A stretch of DNA of 15,113 nt from Candidatus Woesearchaeota archaeon (GTDB lineage Archaea > Nanobdellota > Nanobdellia > Woesearchaeales > WAPY01), in the NCBI GenBank assembly GCA_015520525.1, contig WAPY01000100.1, positions 1 to 15,113 on the forward strand, given 5' to 3'. The translations under genes were made by a program, and so were the position numbers. Positions 1-6,950 of the stretch are shown in pieces (the stretch's first letter is position 1; each line of letters begins with the position of its first letter). The notes beneath the pieces were generated by a model. That model was not told where the DNA came from. It searched no databases and worked only from the letters and a program-made list of their open reading frames with translations.

Positions 1-29
1 TTACTATATTGAGTTCCTAATAAAATTTT

Positions 30-34
30 GAGGT
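30..34 (+). promoter_or_regulatory. Ribosome-binding site that decides the first start
   Basis: GAGGT lies 5 nt before ATG 40 and matches the archaeal anti-Shine-Dalgarno sequence. It favours ATG 40 over the TTG at 28. Confidence 0.6.
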
Positions 35-39
35 CGGAA

Positions 40-1497
40 ATGCCAGAATCTGTTGATGCCAACGATAAATTGAAGAAGTTTGGTTTTAAGAAAGAGGAGT
101 TTGATGAGATAGAGGCAGGGGTGTTTAATAAGACCGGCTTCCCAGCTCCAGGAGAAAAGTTCAGGTTCATTTGGGCGACTCCAACAGTTTCTATTGAAGA
201 TGTTTACTTTAACCTGCTTGACACTCTTAAGCAGAACCTTGGCTTTCACAGATTTGATAAAATAATTGATTTGAAAGCTGCTTCAGAGGACTCTGCGTTG
301 TTTGGAATGGTCCAGCAGAGGATAAGCCTTCAGCAGGATAAAGTTTCTCAATTCATGGCTGTTATAGGCAAGATGATAAAAGAACTATTTCAGCTTGTCA
401 GAGAACTTCGAGTTTTAGAGGAAAGGCTTCACCTTTACGAATTGGTCTATTCTAAGAGCAAGGGGTACTTATCTGCCGACATCACATTAAAGGGCGTGTG
501 GGTTGACCTTGTTGAAGGAGGTTCAAAGAATCCTTCCTCAGTTTATGGACTTGCAACTCAAGTTGGATTCACACTCCTGCCGGATATTTTCTTCTCAACA
601 TTCGTTGACAAACCTGAGAATGTTGATGAAGTAGTTGGAAAGCTGGACTTCAATAGGAAGCTCAAGGAAGTTCTTAGAAGAAAACTTCTTAGTTATTTGA
701 TATGGAGAGACCACACTTACAAAGAGCTAAAGGCTCGTCGTTTATTCACAATAAGGTACTTGAGGCAGCATTACACTGCAATAAAAATGTATATGGAGTG
801 GATAAAACCATACTTAAGAAATATAAAACGTCTTCAACTCAGCAACAAGCTCATGGAGGACGCTGACATAATAAGCTCCTTTGACACATCACGCATGGAA
901 ATAGAAGTTCTTGCAGTTAGGGAGGGGGTTGGCGGTAAAAAAGGGAATTATTATCCTTGCGTTCTTATAACTTTAAGTTATTCAACGAAGCCCGCGCTCA
1001 ACTTTCATGCAGAAGGTTATCAAAGAGGACCTATTCACATAGGTTCTGTTGAGGTGAATCTTAGATCTTATGCTTGGACGGACAAGGATATAGAGAATTA
1101 CAAGAAATATAGAGATGAAGAGTCAATGGAAATATTATCGTCGTTGGATAAGTCGCTTAAAGATGCTATGGACTCATTGGGAGATGAACTTAACAGGTAT
1201 ATTAAAGAGGAAGAGAAATCCGCAGGCCTTGTTAAAGAGGAGAAAAAAGAAGTAAAAACAAATAAGGTTTCATACTCAAATCCTTTTGTAGATGTTCTCG
1301 GCGGATTTGCGGAGTTGTTCGGATCATTGGTAAAACCAGGAGGACCTCCCGCTGAGAAGAAGGAAGTTCTAACGAAGGACCAGTTGAAGAAAATAGAGGA
1401 CAGTAAGAAGGGGGCGTTGGGAACAGCGAGCGCTTTAGCTTGGACAACATACAAGATATTTAAGAAGGCTCACAAGCCTGATTTTATGGCGTGGTAA
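40..1497 (+). CDS. Conserved-looking helical protein of unknown function (485 aa)
   Basis: I do not recognise a family. The product is soluble-looking with no signal peptide. Residues 85-140 and 205-270 are strongly helical and charged, probably coiled coil. Residues 285-345 look beta-rich and include a short YYPC segment with the only cysteine. Residues 350-410 are acidic and lysine-rich helix, followed by a Gly/Pro-rich linker (416-440) and a short C-terminal helix ending in FMAW. I chose ATG 40 because GAGGT at 30-34 sits 5 nt upstream; an in-frame TTG at 28 would overlap that ribosome-binding site. One base separates its stop from the next ATG, so it is very probably co-translated with the TIM-barrel protein and may be its partner (inference). 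The operon may begin before the window. Confidence 0.85.
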   Translation: MPESVDANDKLKKFGFKKEEFDEIEAGVFNKTGFPAPGEKFRFIWATPTVSIEDVYFNLLDTLKQNLGFHRFDKIIDLKAASEDSALFGMVQQRISLQQDKVSQFMAVIGKMIKELFQLVRELRVLEERLHLYELVYSKSKGYLSADITLKGVWVDLVEGGSKNPSSVYGLATQVGFTLLPDIFFSTFVDKPENVDEVVGKLDFNRKLKEVLRRKLLSYLIWRDHTYKELKARRLFTIRYLRQHYTAIKMYMEWIKPYLRNIKRLQLSNKLMEDADIISSFDTSRMEIEVLAVREGVGGKKGNYYPCVLITLSYSTKPALNFHAEGYQRGPIHIGSVEVNLRSYAWTDKDIENYKKYRDEESMEILSSLDKSLKDAMDSLGDELNRYIKEEEKSAGLVKEEKKEVKTNKVSYSNPFVDVLGGFAELFGSLVKPGGPPAEKKEVLTKDQLKKIEDSKKGALGTASALAWTTYKIFKKAHKPDFMAW

Positions 1498-1498
1498 A

Positions 1499-3538
1499 AT
1501 GGACACTATGGATTATATAAGCCCAATGGACAGGGATTATTTTGCTGAGATAGACGCACTCAACTCATCAATAACTCCTCAAGCTGTTTATGATTCGAAA
1601 CCTGGGGAGCCTCTGATTAGGATAAGCGACCTTGGCCAGACAATATCGGAAGGTCCAAGGCTTGGAAACCTTCTGACTCAAGAAGTTGCAGCTATAAGAA
1701 GAGGAGTTCGATCTATAGAGCTTCAAACTGTTCCTGAAGGAGCTGGAGCTCCTCCAAATATGGGCGGAGCGGAGTCATACGGCAAAGAGATGAGAGAAGA
1801 TATGAGAAGGCTGGCTGAGATAAACAATGTTAAGATAACAAGCGTTCACGCACCTCCGCAGATTGGAAACTTAACCGGATTGACTCAAGGAGGTTTTAAC
1901 GACGCCGAACGAGAGAGGGAAATCACAGAAATTAAGAAGGCAATAGACCTCGCCGCAGATGTTAACGCTGGAGCTGTAGTTGTTCATACAGGAGAATTTC
2001 CAAGGCCCATATCAGAGGCCGAATGGAATAAGAGGGGGAAGTGGAAAGGAGCATTTGCTCAATATGAGGAAGAGCCAAAGAAAGCTGCATCTTACTTGGT
2101 GGATACTCAAACTGGGCAGATTGTTTCTGGAGTTGCCAAGAACATAAAGGTCTACGAGCCAGTTTACAAGATGACAAAAGATGGGAAGTATGTGGATATA
2201 AATGGAAACCCAACTGATGATTTAGAGAAAGCAGTTCCAATACTTATAACTGAGAAGGATGTCGGCAAAGAAATTGATGTTCACAATGGTCATAAGATGA
2301 AAATAACGCCTGACATGGTTGGAAGATTCTTAGTTGCTCCGAGAGATTGGAATTACTTTGAGAAGCAGGCTGAAATGTGGAATAAAGCCCACCCCAACCA
2401 GAAAAAAACCCCTGAGGAGATGTTCATAAAGGCGAGGTATGAATCTCAAATAAATGAGTCTAAAGGTTGGGCGGATTATTACAAGAGAGAATACACAGAC
2501 CTGTTGGATAGAAGAAGAAAGATTAAGGAGCAGATTGAAATGCTTGAGGATTTGAAAAGGAGGGGGAAAAATAAGGAAATGGTTGATGCTTTCCTTCACA
2601 CCATGGTCGGCGGAGACTCAGCTGGAATTCTTCCTCCAGAGAAAGTTAATAAAATTGAATTCTTGAAGAAAGAGCTGAAGCATATTGATGAAAGTATAAA
2701 ACAAATTCACGAAAGCTCAACAGCCGCGGAGGTTAGGGCTGCTCAGCTTAAAGAGGACTTAAATCATATAGCTCCTATGGCGAAGTACGCTAAAGAAAGG
2801 TCTGCTGAATCATACGCAGAGTTGGGTATATACGCTTACAAGCAGACGGTTGAAAAGAAGAAGAAAAAGCCAGTTTACATAGTTCCAGAGCACATATTTC
2901 CAAATATGGGCTACGGTTCTCATCCGGAGGAGCTCATTGAATTAGTTCAGAATGCGAGGAAGAAAATGGTTGATATGCTGACCGATAAGAACAGTCCTTA
3001 CTACCAGCCCGGCATGGACAAGAGGGAAGCTGAGGAGCTTGCGAAGAGGCACATAAAAGCAACATTGGATACTCAGCATATGGGTATGTGGTACCGCTAC
3101 TTTAAACCAAAACCTGGAGAAACTGAAGAGCATAGAAAGCAAAGGTTTAAAGAGTGGTATCTGGATATGATAAAGAAGATGGACAAGGCGGAGATAATAG
3201 GAAACATTCACATGGTTGATGGTTTTGGATACGGGCACACTCATCTGCCTGTAGGCCAAGGCATGCTTCCTGTAAAAGACGCAATTCTTTATCTGAAAAA
3301 GCACGGCTACAAAGGTCCTATAAACTCTGAGGGTTATGGAGAGGGGCCCGAAAGGATGATTACTGTTCCCTGGAGGGAATTTGGAGCCAACATTTATGGA
3401 ATATCAACGCCTTCTGCAAGGTCTTGGGCGAGCGTTCAGAACTCATACTTCTCGCAGCTTCAATCTCCTTACTTCGTATTTGGCTCATACGCTCCGTCAA
3501 ATGATTGGACTCTCTGGAGCCAGGTTCCGTTTGAGTAA
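1499..3538 (+). CDS. TIM-barrel protein (endonuclease IV / xylose-isomerase-like AP2 superfamily) with large helical insertion
   Basis: The 679-aa product carries residues at the metal-ligand positions of the endonuclease IV/sugar isomerase-epimerase fold, in order: H117 (VHAPP), H163 (VVHTGE), E464 (VPEH), D524 and H527 (DTQH), H571 (HMVD), H580 and H582 (HTH), and E611 (SEGYG). Endonuclease IV has Asp-x-His where this has His-x-His. Between H163 and E464 lie about 290 extra residues: a mixed segment (167-300), then Lys/Glu-rich helices likely to form coiled coil (310-425). Typical family members have about 280 residues, so the insertion doubles the protein. The C-terminus (620-679) is rich in Ser, Tyr and Trp. 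There is 1 nt between it and the upstream gene; ATG 1508 is an alternative start. The fold and metal site are well supported. The reaction (AP-site cleavage, sugar isomerisation or other) cannot be told from sequence. Confidence 0.85.
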   Translation: MDTMDYISPMDRDYFAEIDALNSSITPQAVYDSKPGEPLIRISDLGQTISEGPRLGNLLTQEVAAIRRGVRSIELQTVPEGAGAPPNMGGAESYGKEMREDMRRLAEINNVKITSVHAPPQIGNLTGLTQGGFNDAEREREITEIKKAIDLAADVNAGAVVVHTGEFPRPISEAEWNKRGKWKGAFAQYEEEPKKAASYLVDTQTGQIVSGVAKNIKVYEPVYKMTKDGKYVDINGNPTDDLEKAVPILITEKDVGKEIDVHNGHKMKITPDMVGRFLVAPRDWNYFEKQAEMWNKAHPNQKKTPEEMFIKARYESQINESKGWADYYKREYTDLLDRRRKIKEQIEMLEDLKRRGKNKEMVDAFLHTMVGGDSAGILPPEKVNKIEFLKKELKHIDESIKQIHESSTAAEVRAAQLKEDLNHIAPMAKYAKERSAESYAELGIYAYKQTVEKKKKKPVYIVPEHIFPNMGYGSHPEELIELVQNARKKMVDMLTDKNSPYYQPGMDKREAEELAKRHIKATLDTQHMGMWYRYFKPKPGETEEHRKQRFKEWYLDMIKKMDKAEIIGNIHMVDGFGYGHTHLPVGQGMLPVKDAILYLKKHGYKGPINSEGYGEGPERMITVPWREFGANIYGISTPSARSWASVQNSYFSQLQSPYFVFGSYAPSNDWTLWSQVPFE

Positions 3539-3567
3539 ATTATTCTAACCATTATTTAATTCTGTAA

Positions 3568-3572
3568 TTTTT
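3568..3572 (+). terminator. Possible T-tract terminator after the TIM-barrel gene
   Basis: A T5 run about 30 nt after the stop codon at 3538 could end the first transcript, as archaeal termination often uses U-tracts. The run is short, so this is tentative; the adjacent inverted repeat at 3575-3589 could contribute. Confidence 0.25.
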
Positions 3573-3574
3573 GT

Positions 3575-3589
3575 TGTCCAAACTGGACA
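3575..3589. repeat. Perfect inverted repeat TGTCCA-AAC-TGGACA, candidate operator
   Basis: Six-base arms are perfectly complementary around a 3-nt spacer, 15 bp in all. It lies just upstream of the TATA-like box of the six-gene cluster, a position fitting an activator or repressor site. It could instead be a small hairpin at the end of the preceding transcript. The symmetry is seen directly; the function is inferred. Confidence 0.45.
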
Positions 3590-3593
3590 GCCA

Positions 3594-3604
3594 AGATATA
3601 ATTA
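3594..3604 (+). promoter_or_regulatory. TATA-like box of the six-gene cluster, probably leaderless
   Basis: The sequence AGATATAATTA is centred near 3599, about 27 nt before ATG 3627. That is the normal archaeal spacing from TATA box to transcription start, so the transcript would begin at or next to the ATG. No Shine-Dalgarno motif is visible there, which agrees with a leaderless message. Confidence 0.5.
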
Positions 3605-3626
3605 CTTGTTTGTTCTTGCTTGTCTT

Positions 3627-3947
3627 ATGAATTCCTTAAGCACGATAAGTTGCAAGCCTGTTGTTGACTTCAAAAAGTTGAACTTTGAAGTTCAAGTGAT
3701 ATTAATATTGGAATGCTCAAACAAAAACTGCCTTAACTTTGTTGATTATAAAAATATCAACACCGCCCTTTTTCTTAATGATTCAAGAATCTTTCTGGAC
3801 TTGGTGTTTAAATCATTCTCTGAACTTAATTCTCTGTTGAGAAAACTTCATTATTCAGAAGTTAGATGCTCATATTATCTTCTCTTAGATAAAATTCCTT
3901 TAATCAAAAAAGAACATTCAACGGGGGAGAAAGATGAAGTATCATAA
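3627..3947 (+). CDS. Small protein of unknown function, first gene of the cluster (106 aa)
   Basis: I do not recognise this protein. It appears to alternate beta strands and helices, with no clear membrane segment or signal peptide. The middle carries a C-x4-C pair (CSNKNC) plus isolated cysteines near the start (SCK) and end (RCSY). ATG 3627 is preferred because a TATA-like box sits about 27 nt upstream, indicating leaderless translation; an in-frame TTG at 3606 lies too close to that box. Its last 14 bases overlap the start of the membrane-anchored gene, a sign of translational coupling. No competing ORF occupies the region, which supports it being real. It could be a small adaptor of the cluster, but nothing shows this directly. 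Confidence 0.65.
   Translation: MNSLSTISCKPVVDFKKLNFEVQVILILECSNKNCLNFVDYKNINTALFLNDSRIFLDLVFKSFSELNSLLRKLHYSEVRCSYYLLLDKIPLIKKEHSTGEKDEVS
3923..3929 (+). promoter_or_regulatory. Strong ribosome-binding site inside the preceding gene
   Basis: GGGGGAG lies 4 nt before ATG 3934 and is embedded in the 3' end of the small upstream gene. It fixes the start of the membrane-anchored protein. Confidence 0.6.
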
Positions 3948-4431
3948 AGCTATTGCAGGAGGCCTCGCTTCCATAGTTGCTGTTTTATCCGTGTCGACAG
4001 CTTCAATGTTCATGGAGAAAAATCATAAACTTCTTGAAAGGATTCAATTAAATTACTACAAATACGAAGGAGCTTATTTTGATAAGTCCGTTTACAATCT
4101 TCCCTACTTAAACACCAAACTTTTCAAGAGAGGAAATAAAGTAGAGCTTTATGTGGATTTCAACAATAAAAAATTGCCTGTTCTTCTGAGAAATAAACAT
4201 TTAATAATAGGCAGTTCAGAATATGTTCTTGATGGATTGGAGAAGAGAACAATCTCCTCTTATGTTATGAAGAACTTTGATTCTTTTGATGATGATTTCA
4301 AAAGAAGTTTTGTTCTTGAATATTCTTACAGCATCCTCAATGAGTTGAACAAATCAATAAGAAGCCAGTTTGATGAGTATAAGAATAAGCTGATTGATTT
4401 AATCAACAAGAATGAAAAGAATGCGCCGTAG
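3934..4431 (+). CDS. Membrane-anchored protein of unknown function (165 aa)
   Basis: The N-terminus is a short basic stretch (MKYHK) followed by a hydrophobic, Ala/Gly/Ser/Val-rich segment at residues 6-27. This is a typical signal anchor or uncleaved signal sequence, N-terminus inside by the positive-inside rule. The remaining roughly 135 residues are hydrophilic: a beta-rich part (about 60-95, with a KVELYVDFNNKK strand pair) and helical parts (105-160) likely to make a coiled coil. There are no cysteines. It overlaps the upstream gene by 14 nt, and its TAG stop overlaps the GGTGAT ribosome-binding site of the next gene, so the three are tightly coupled. It is the only evident membrane protein in the cluster and so the likely point of membrane attachment. 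The family is unrecognised. Confidence 0.8.
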   Translation: MKYHKAIAGGLASIVAVLSVSTASMFMEKNHKLLERIQLNYYKYEGAYFDKSVYNLPYLNTKLFKRGNKVELYVDFNNKKLPVLLRNKHLIIGSSEYVLDGLEKRTISSYVMKNFDSFDDDFKRSFVLEYSYSILNELNKSIRSQFDEYKNKLIDLINKNEKNAP

Positions 4432-4439
4432 GTGATATT

Positions 4440-5546
4440 ATGAAATCAGAACTTGAAAACTTGGTTGATTCAAGCTTGAATAATGATAAGATGGACCTTA
4501 AATCTATTGAGAGGGAGATCTCCTCTGAGATGAGCAGTTCTTTAGACACATCCCGCCTTGAGAAAGAACTTGAAGATATGAAGAACAAATTCTTAAAAGA
4601 GTTTTATAAGTTGAAGTTTGGAAGTTCATCTTATTCTCTTATCCTCAGAAAGACTGCTCTGATATTCTCAAAAATCAGAAGGCTGGATTTTACTGCTGTT
4701 GAACAAATGTATTCTGACCTGCAGAAAGAAATAATATCAAAAGAGGAGAAGTCAAGGGATTCAGCGTATGAATCATACAATAAATTAAGGAAGGAGTATT
4801 TTAGTAAGAGACTGGAAGGTGAGGAGGAAAACAGAAGAATAAGTTTGGCTGTTAGCTTGTTGGATAAGTACAAGGCAAAAGCCGACGATTTGAACAAGGT
4901 TATAAAATATAAAGAACTCAAAAAGTTGGACCCAAATCTTGGACCGCCAAAGGTTAATCACATAATCTTTTCACAGTATGAAGTTAAACCTTTGCATAGA
5001 ATTAACAGAGAATTGACAGAGCTAACAAGTAAAATGTATGAAACAAGATCGTATGTTGAGAAGAAAAAGAGGCATTTTCTCGAGATAAACAAGGATTTAG
5101 ACGCAATAAGAAAAGCTCTCACAATTCAAGAGGCTCTTTATGATAAAGTTGAGAAGAGAGTTAGAGACTTAAGCTCTGCCATGATTTTTCTTCATAATAA
5201 ATACATAACTATGTCTCTGCAGATTGTAGTTAAAGAAGTTCAAAGGATGGGAAAGGAAGATGATAATTTGAGCAGGTTGGTAAAAGTTTTAACAGACAGC
5301 AACAGTGAATTCTCAGAGGCAAGCCAGAGTTATAACCAACTGCTCGGCAGGGTTCTAAATTCTCTGAAGGTTCCTTTCTCTAAGAATGCTGACTTGTTGA
5401 ATGTTGACATGGACAATGAAGAGCTCAACGACAAGATAGCAAGTTTGAATAATGTTATAGATGAGTCAAAAGCAGATAGGGAATCCTATTTCAACAAAGT
5501 TAAAGAGGAGTTTGTTAAGAGAGAATACTTGCCTCCCGAGCTTTAA
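4440..5546 (+). CDS. Coiled-coil protein of unknown function (368 aa)
   Basis: The sequence is almost wholly helical and charged, rich in Lys, Glu, Ser and Leu. Likely coiled coils lie at about 40-60, 85-160, 185-240 and 320-360. A Pro/Gly break (DPNLGPPKVNH, 164-174) separates two helical arms, as expected for a hairpin or a hinged rod. It has no cysteine, no membrane segment and no Walker motif, so it is not an SMC/Rad50 ATPase. ATG 4440 follows GGTGAT (4431-4436), a good match to the 16S tail. The short proline-containing tail, REYLPPEL, could be a docking peptide (speculative). It stands directly before the AAA ATPase gene, so it may be a substrate, adaptor or filament subunit of that motor. 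Confidence 0.8.
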   Translation: MKSELENLVDSSLNNDKMDLKSIEREISSEMSSSLDTSRLEKELEDMKNKFLKEFYKLKFGSSSYSLILRKTALIFSKIRRLDFTAVEQMYSDLQKEIISKEEKSRDSAYESYNKLRKEYFSKRLEGEEENRRISLAVSLLDKYKAKADDLNKVIKYKELKKLDPNLGPPKVNHIIFSQYEVKPLHRINRELTELTSKMYETRSYVEKKKRHFLEINKDLDAIRKALTIQEALYDKVEKRVRDLSSAMIFLHNKYITMSLQIVVKEVQRMGKEDDNLSRLVKVLTDSNSEFSEASQSYNQLLGRVLNSLKVPFSKNADLLNVDMDNEELNDKIASLNNVIDESKADRESYFNKVKEEFVKREYLPPEL

Positions 5547-5564
5547 TTGGAGATTACGAGTAAA

Positions 5565-6950
5565 ATGAACAAGATAAAAGTTACGGTTTTAGATTCAGAA
5601 CTAGTAGTTAAAGAAGAGAGAATAGAGAGAACCTTGAAAACTTTACTGAACAGTCAGCCGAAGGAAGACATAAAATCCTTTGTTTCTCTAAGTCAAATTA
5701 TTGATGAGAAACTCATGAGATACTTTTCCTTAATCAGCAATTACAATGCCAAAATTATAAACTTATCATCGAGATTTGTTTATTCTAACTTCTGTACTGA
5801 CAAATTATGCAACGAAACTTTAGGAGAAACGAACCGCAAGTTAGAGGCAGCAAATCTAAAGGACTCCCTCGAATCTTTAATCAAAGAGGATTCTCTAACA
5901 CTGACAGAATTGACATCAAATTTGCTCGACCACTATAAAAATTTTGATAGATTCGGTTTTTCCTGTTGTTTCTACAAGAACTTGATGTCTTCTACAAATG
6001 GATTGATGAAGGATAAAGATGTAAGTTTAATATTTAAGAAAAATTCTGATGAGATTAAAGAGTATCTATTGAGTGGTGTTGAGCCTAACCTCAGTAAGAG
6101 TCTGAGAAAGCTCAGAGGGAAACTAACTTGGGAAGATTTTGGAGGTTATGCTTCTGTTGTTTCAAAACTTAAAGAATTCTCATTCTTCATAAATCATTTT
6201 GATGAAATATCAACATATACCTCGCCTTACAAACTTGTGCCTTCTGGAATTTTATTTTATGGTCCTCCCGGCACGGGCAAGACCTTCTTATCTGGAATCT
6301 TCTGCGCGGTTAATAACTTGCCTTGCGAGAGCATATCAGCGTCTGATATTGCCTCAACTTACTCAATGGGTCTGACCATAAATTTAGCTGATAAAGTGGA
6401 GGAGGTTTTGCTTCTTAAAAAAACAAACCGCTCCAGATTCTCGGCGTTGTATATTGATGAGATAGATTCTGTAATTCAGAAGAGAGGCTCAACCAACAGT
6501 GTTGAAAGAGAATCTCTTGTTAATGTTCTTAACTCCTATCTGGACGGCCCAAAGCATGAAGAAGGATTAATTATTATAGCATCAACCAATAAGTTGGACA
6601 TGATTGACTCTTCGTTGGTTAGGCCTGGGAGGTTTAAAGTTTTAGAGTTCAAAAAACCGAGCAAGGCAGAACTGGTTGAGATATTCAAATCTCAAATTAA
6701 CAGGAGGTCAAGAGAATCTAAGCGCTTATTTTATACAAGAAAATTTATTAATAAAATACAAGGTTTTGTAGATTCTTACTCTAATGAATCTTGGACTGGG
6801 GCTTTCGTGTCCGAGCTCCTCAATTCTTTAGAGAAGAGAGTTCTTATTAAAGTTGTGAAGAATAAGAATCTTCCTTACACGGCTAATTACTCTGATTTAT
6901 TAACCTCTTTGCGTATTTTGGAGGAGGATTATGTTACGCAGGTTGTTTAA
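5565..6950 (+). CDS. AAA+ ATPase, classic AAA clade, with novel N-terminal domain (461 aa)
   Basis: Numbering starts at ATG 5565. Residues 1-185 form a helical N-domain of unknown family with a C-x4-C pair (CTDKLC, 77-82) and adjacent cysteines (FSCCF, about 134). A single AAA domain begins at LTWEDFGG (187-194). It shows Walker A GPPGTGKT (233-240), a pore-loop region TYSMG (265-269), Walker B LYIDEID (295-301), sensor 1 IIASTN (337-342), the LVRPGRF box with arginine fingers R353 and R356, and the helical lid motif WTGAF (410-414). All catalytic residues are present, so it should hydrolyse ATP as a ring, as Vps4/Cdc48-type AAA proteins do. ATG 5565 is preferred over TTG 5547, which lies directly on the upstream stop. 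It overlaps the next gene by 20 nt. It is the likely motor of the cluster; the substrate is unknown. Confidence 0.93.
   Translation: MNKIKVTVLDSELVVKEERIERTLKTLLNSQPKEDIKSFVSLSQIIDEKLMRYFSLISNYNAKIINLSSRFVYSNFCTDKLCNETLGETNRKLEAANLKDSLESLIKEDSLTLTELTSNLLDHYKNFDRFGFSCCFYKNLMSSTNGLMKDKDVSLIFKKNSDEIKEYLLSGVEPNLSKSLRKLRGKLTWEDFGGYASVVSKLKEFSFFINHFDEISTYTSPYKLVPSGILFYGPPGTGKTFLSGIFCAVNNLPCESISASDIASTYSMGLTINLADKVEEVLLLKKTNRSRFSALYIDEIDSVIQKRGSTNSVERESLVNVLNSYLDGPKHEEGLIIIASTNKLDMIDSSLVRPGRFKVLEFKKPSKAELVEIFKSQINRRSRESKRLFYTRKFINKIQGFVDSYSNESWTGAFVSELLNSLEKRVLIKVVKNKNLPYTANYSDLLTSLRILEEDYVTQVV
6920..6927 (+). promoter_or_regulatory. Strong ribosome-binding site within the AAA gene
   Basis: GGAGGAGG ends 3 nt before ATG 6931 and lies inside the AAA coding region. 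It supports the 20-nt gene overlap and independent re-initiation. Confidence 0.6.

Noticed and set aside
1098..1454. Minus-strand open frame of 118 codons under the first gene
   Set aside because: It is antisense to a well-supported gene, rich in Ser/Phe as expected from the complement of Glu/Lys codons, with no start signal.
3606..3626. Upstream TTG start for the small first gene of the cluster
   Set aside because: It falls immediately after the TATA-like box, so it would not be on the predicted transcript, and no ribosome-binding site precedes it.
5547..5564. TTG start for the AAA ATPase directly after the previous stop
   Set aside because: The ATG at 5565 has a GGAG-type site at 5549-5552 upstream; the extra six residues carry no recognisable content.
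5565..6950. Canonical ESCRT/Cdv Vps4 system
   Set aside because: The AAA core is of the same broad clade, but no MIT domain, CdvA or Snf7-like ESCRT-III protein can be recognised nearby.
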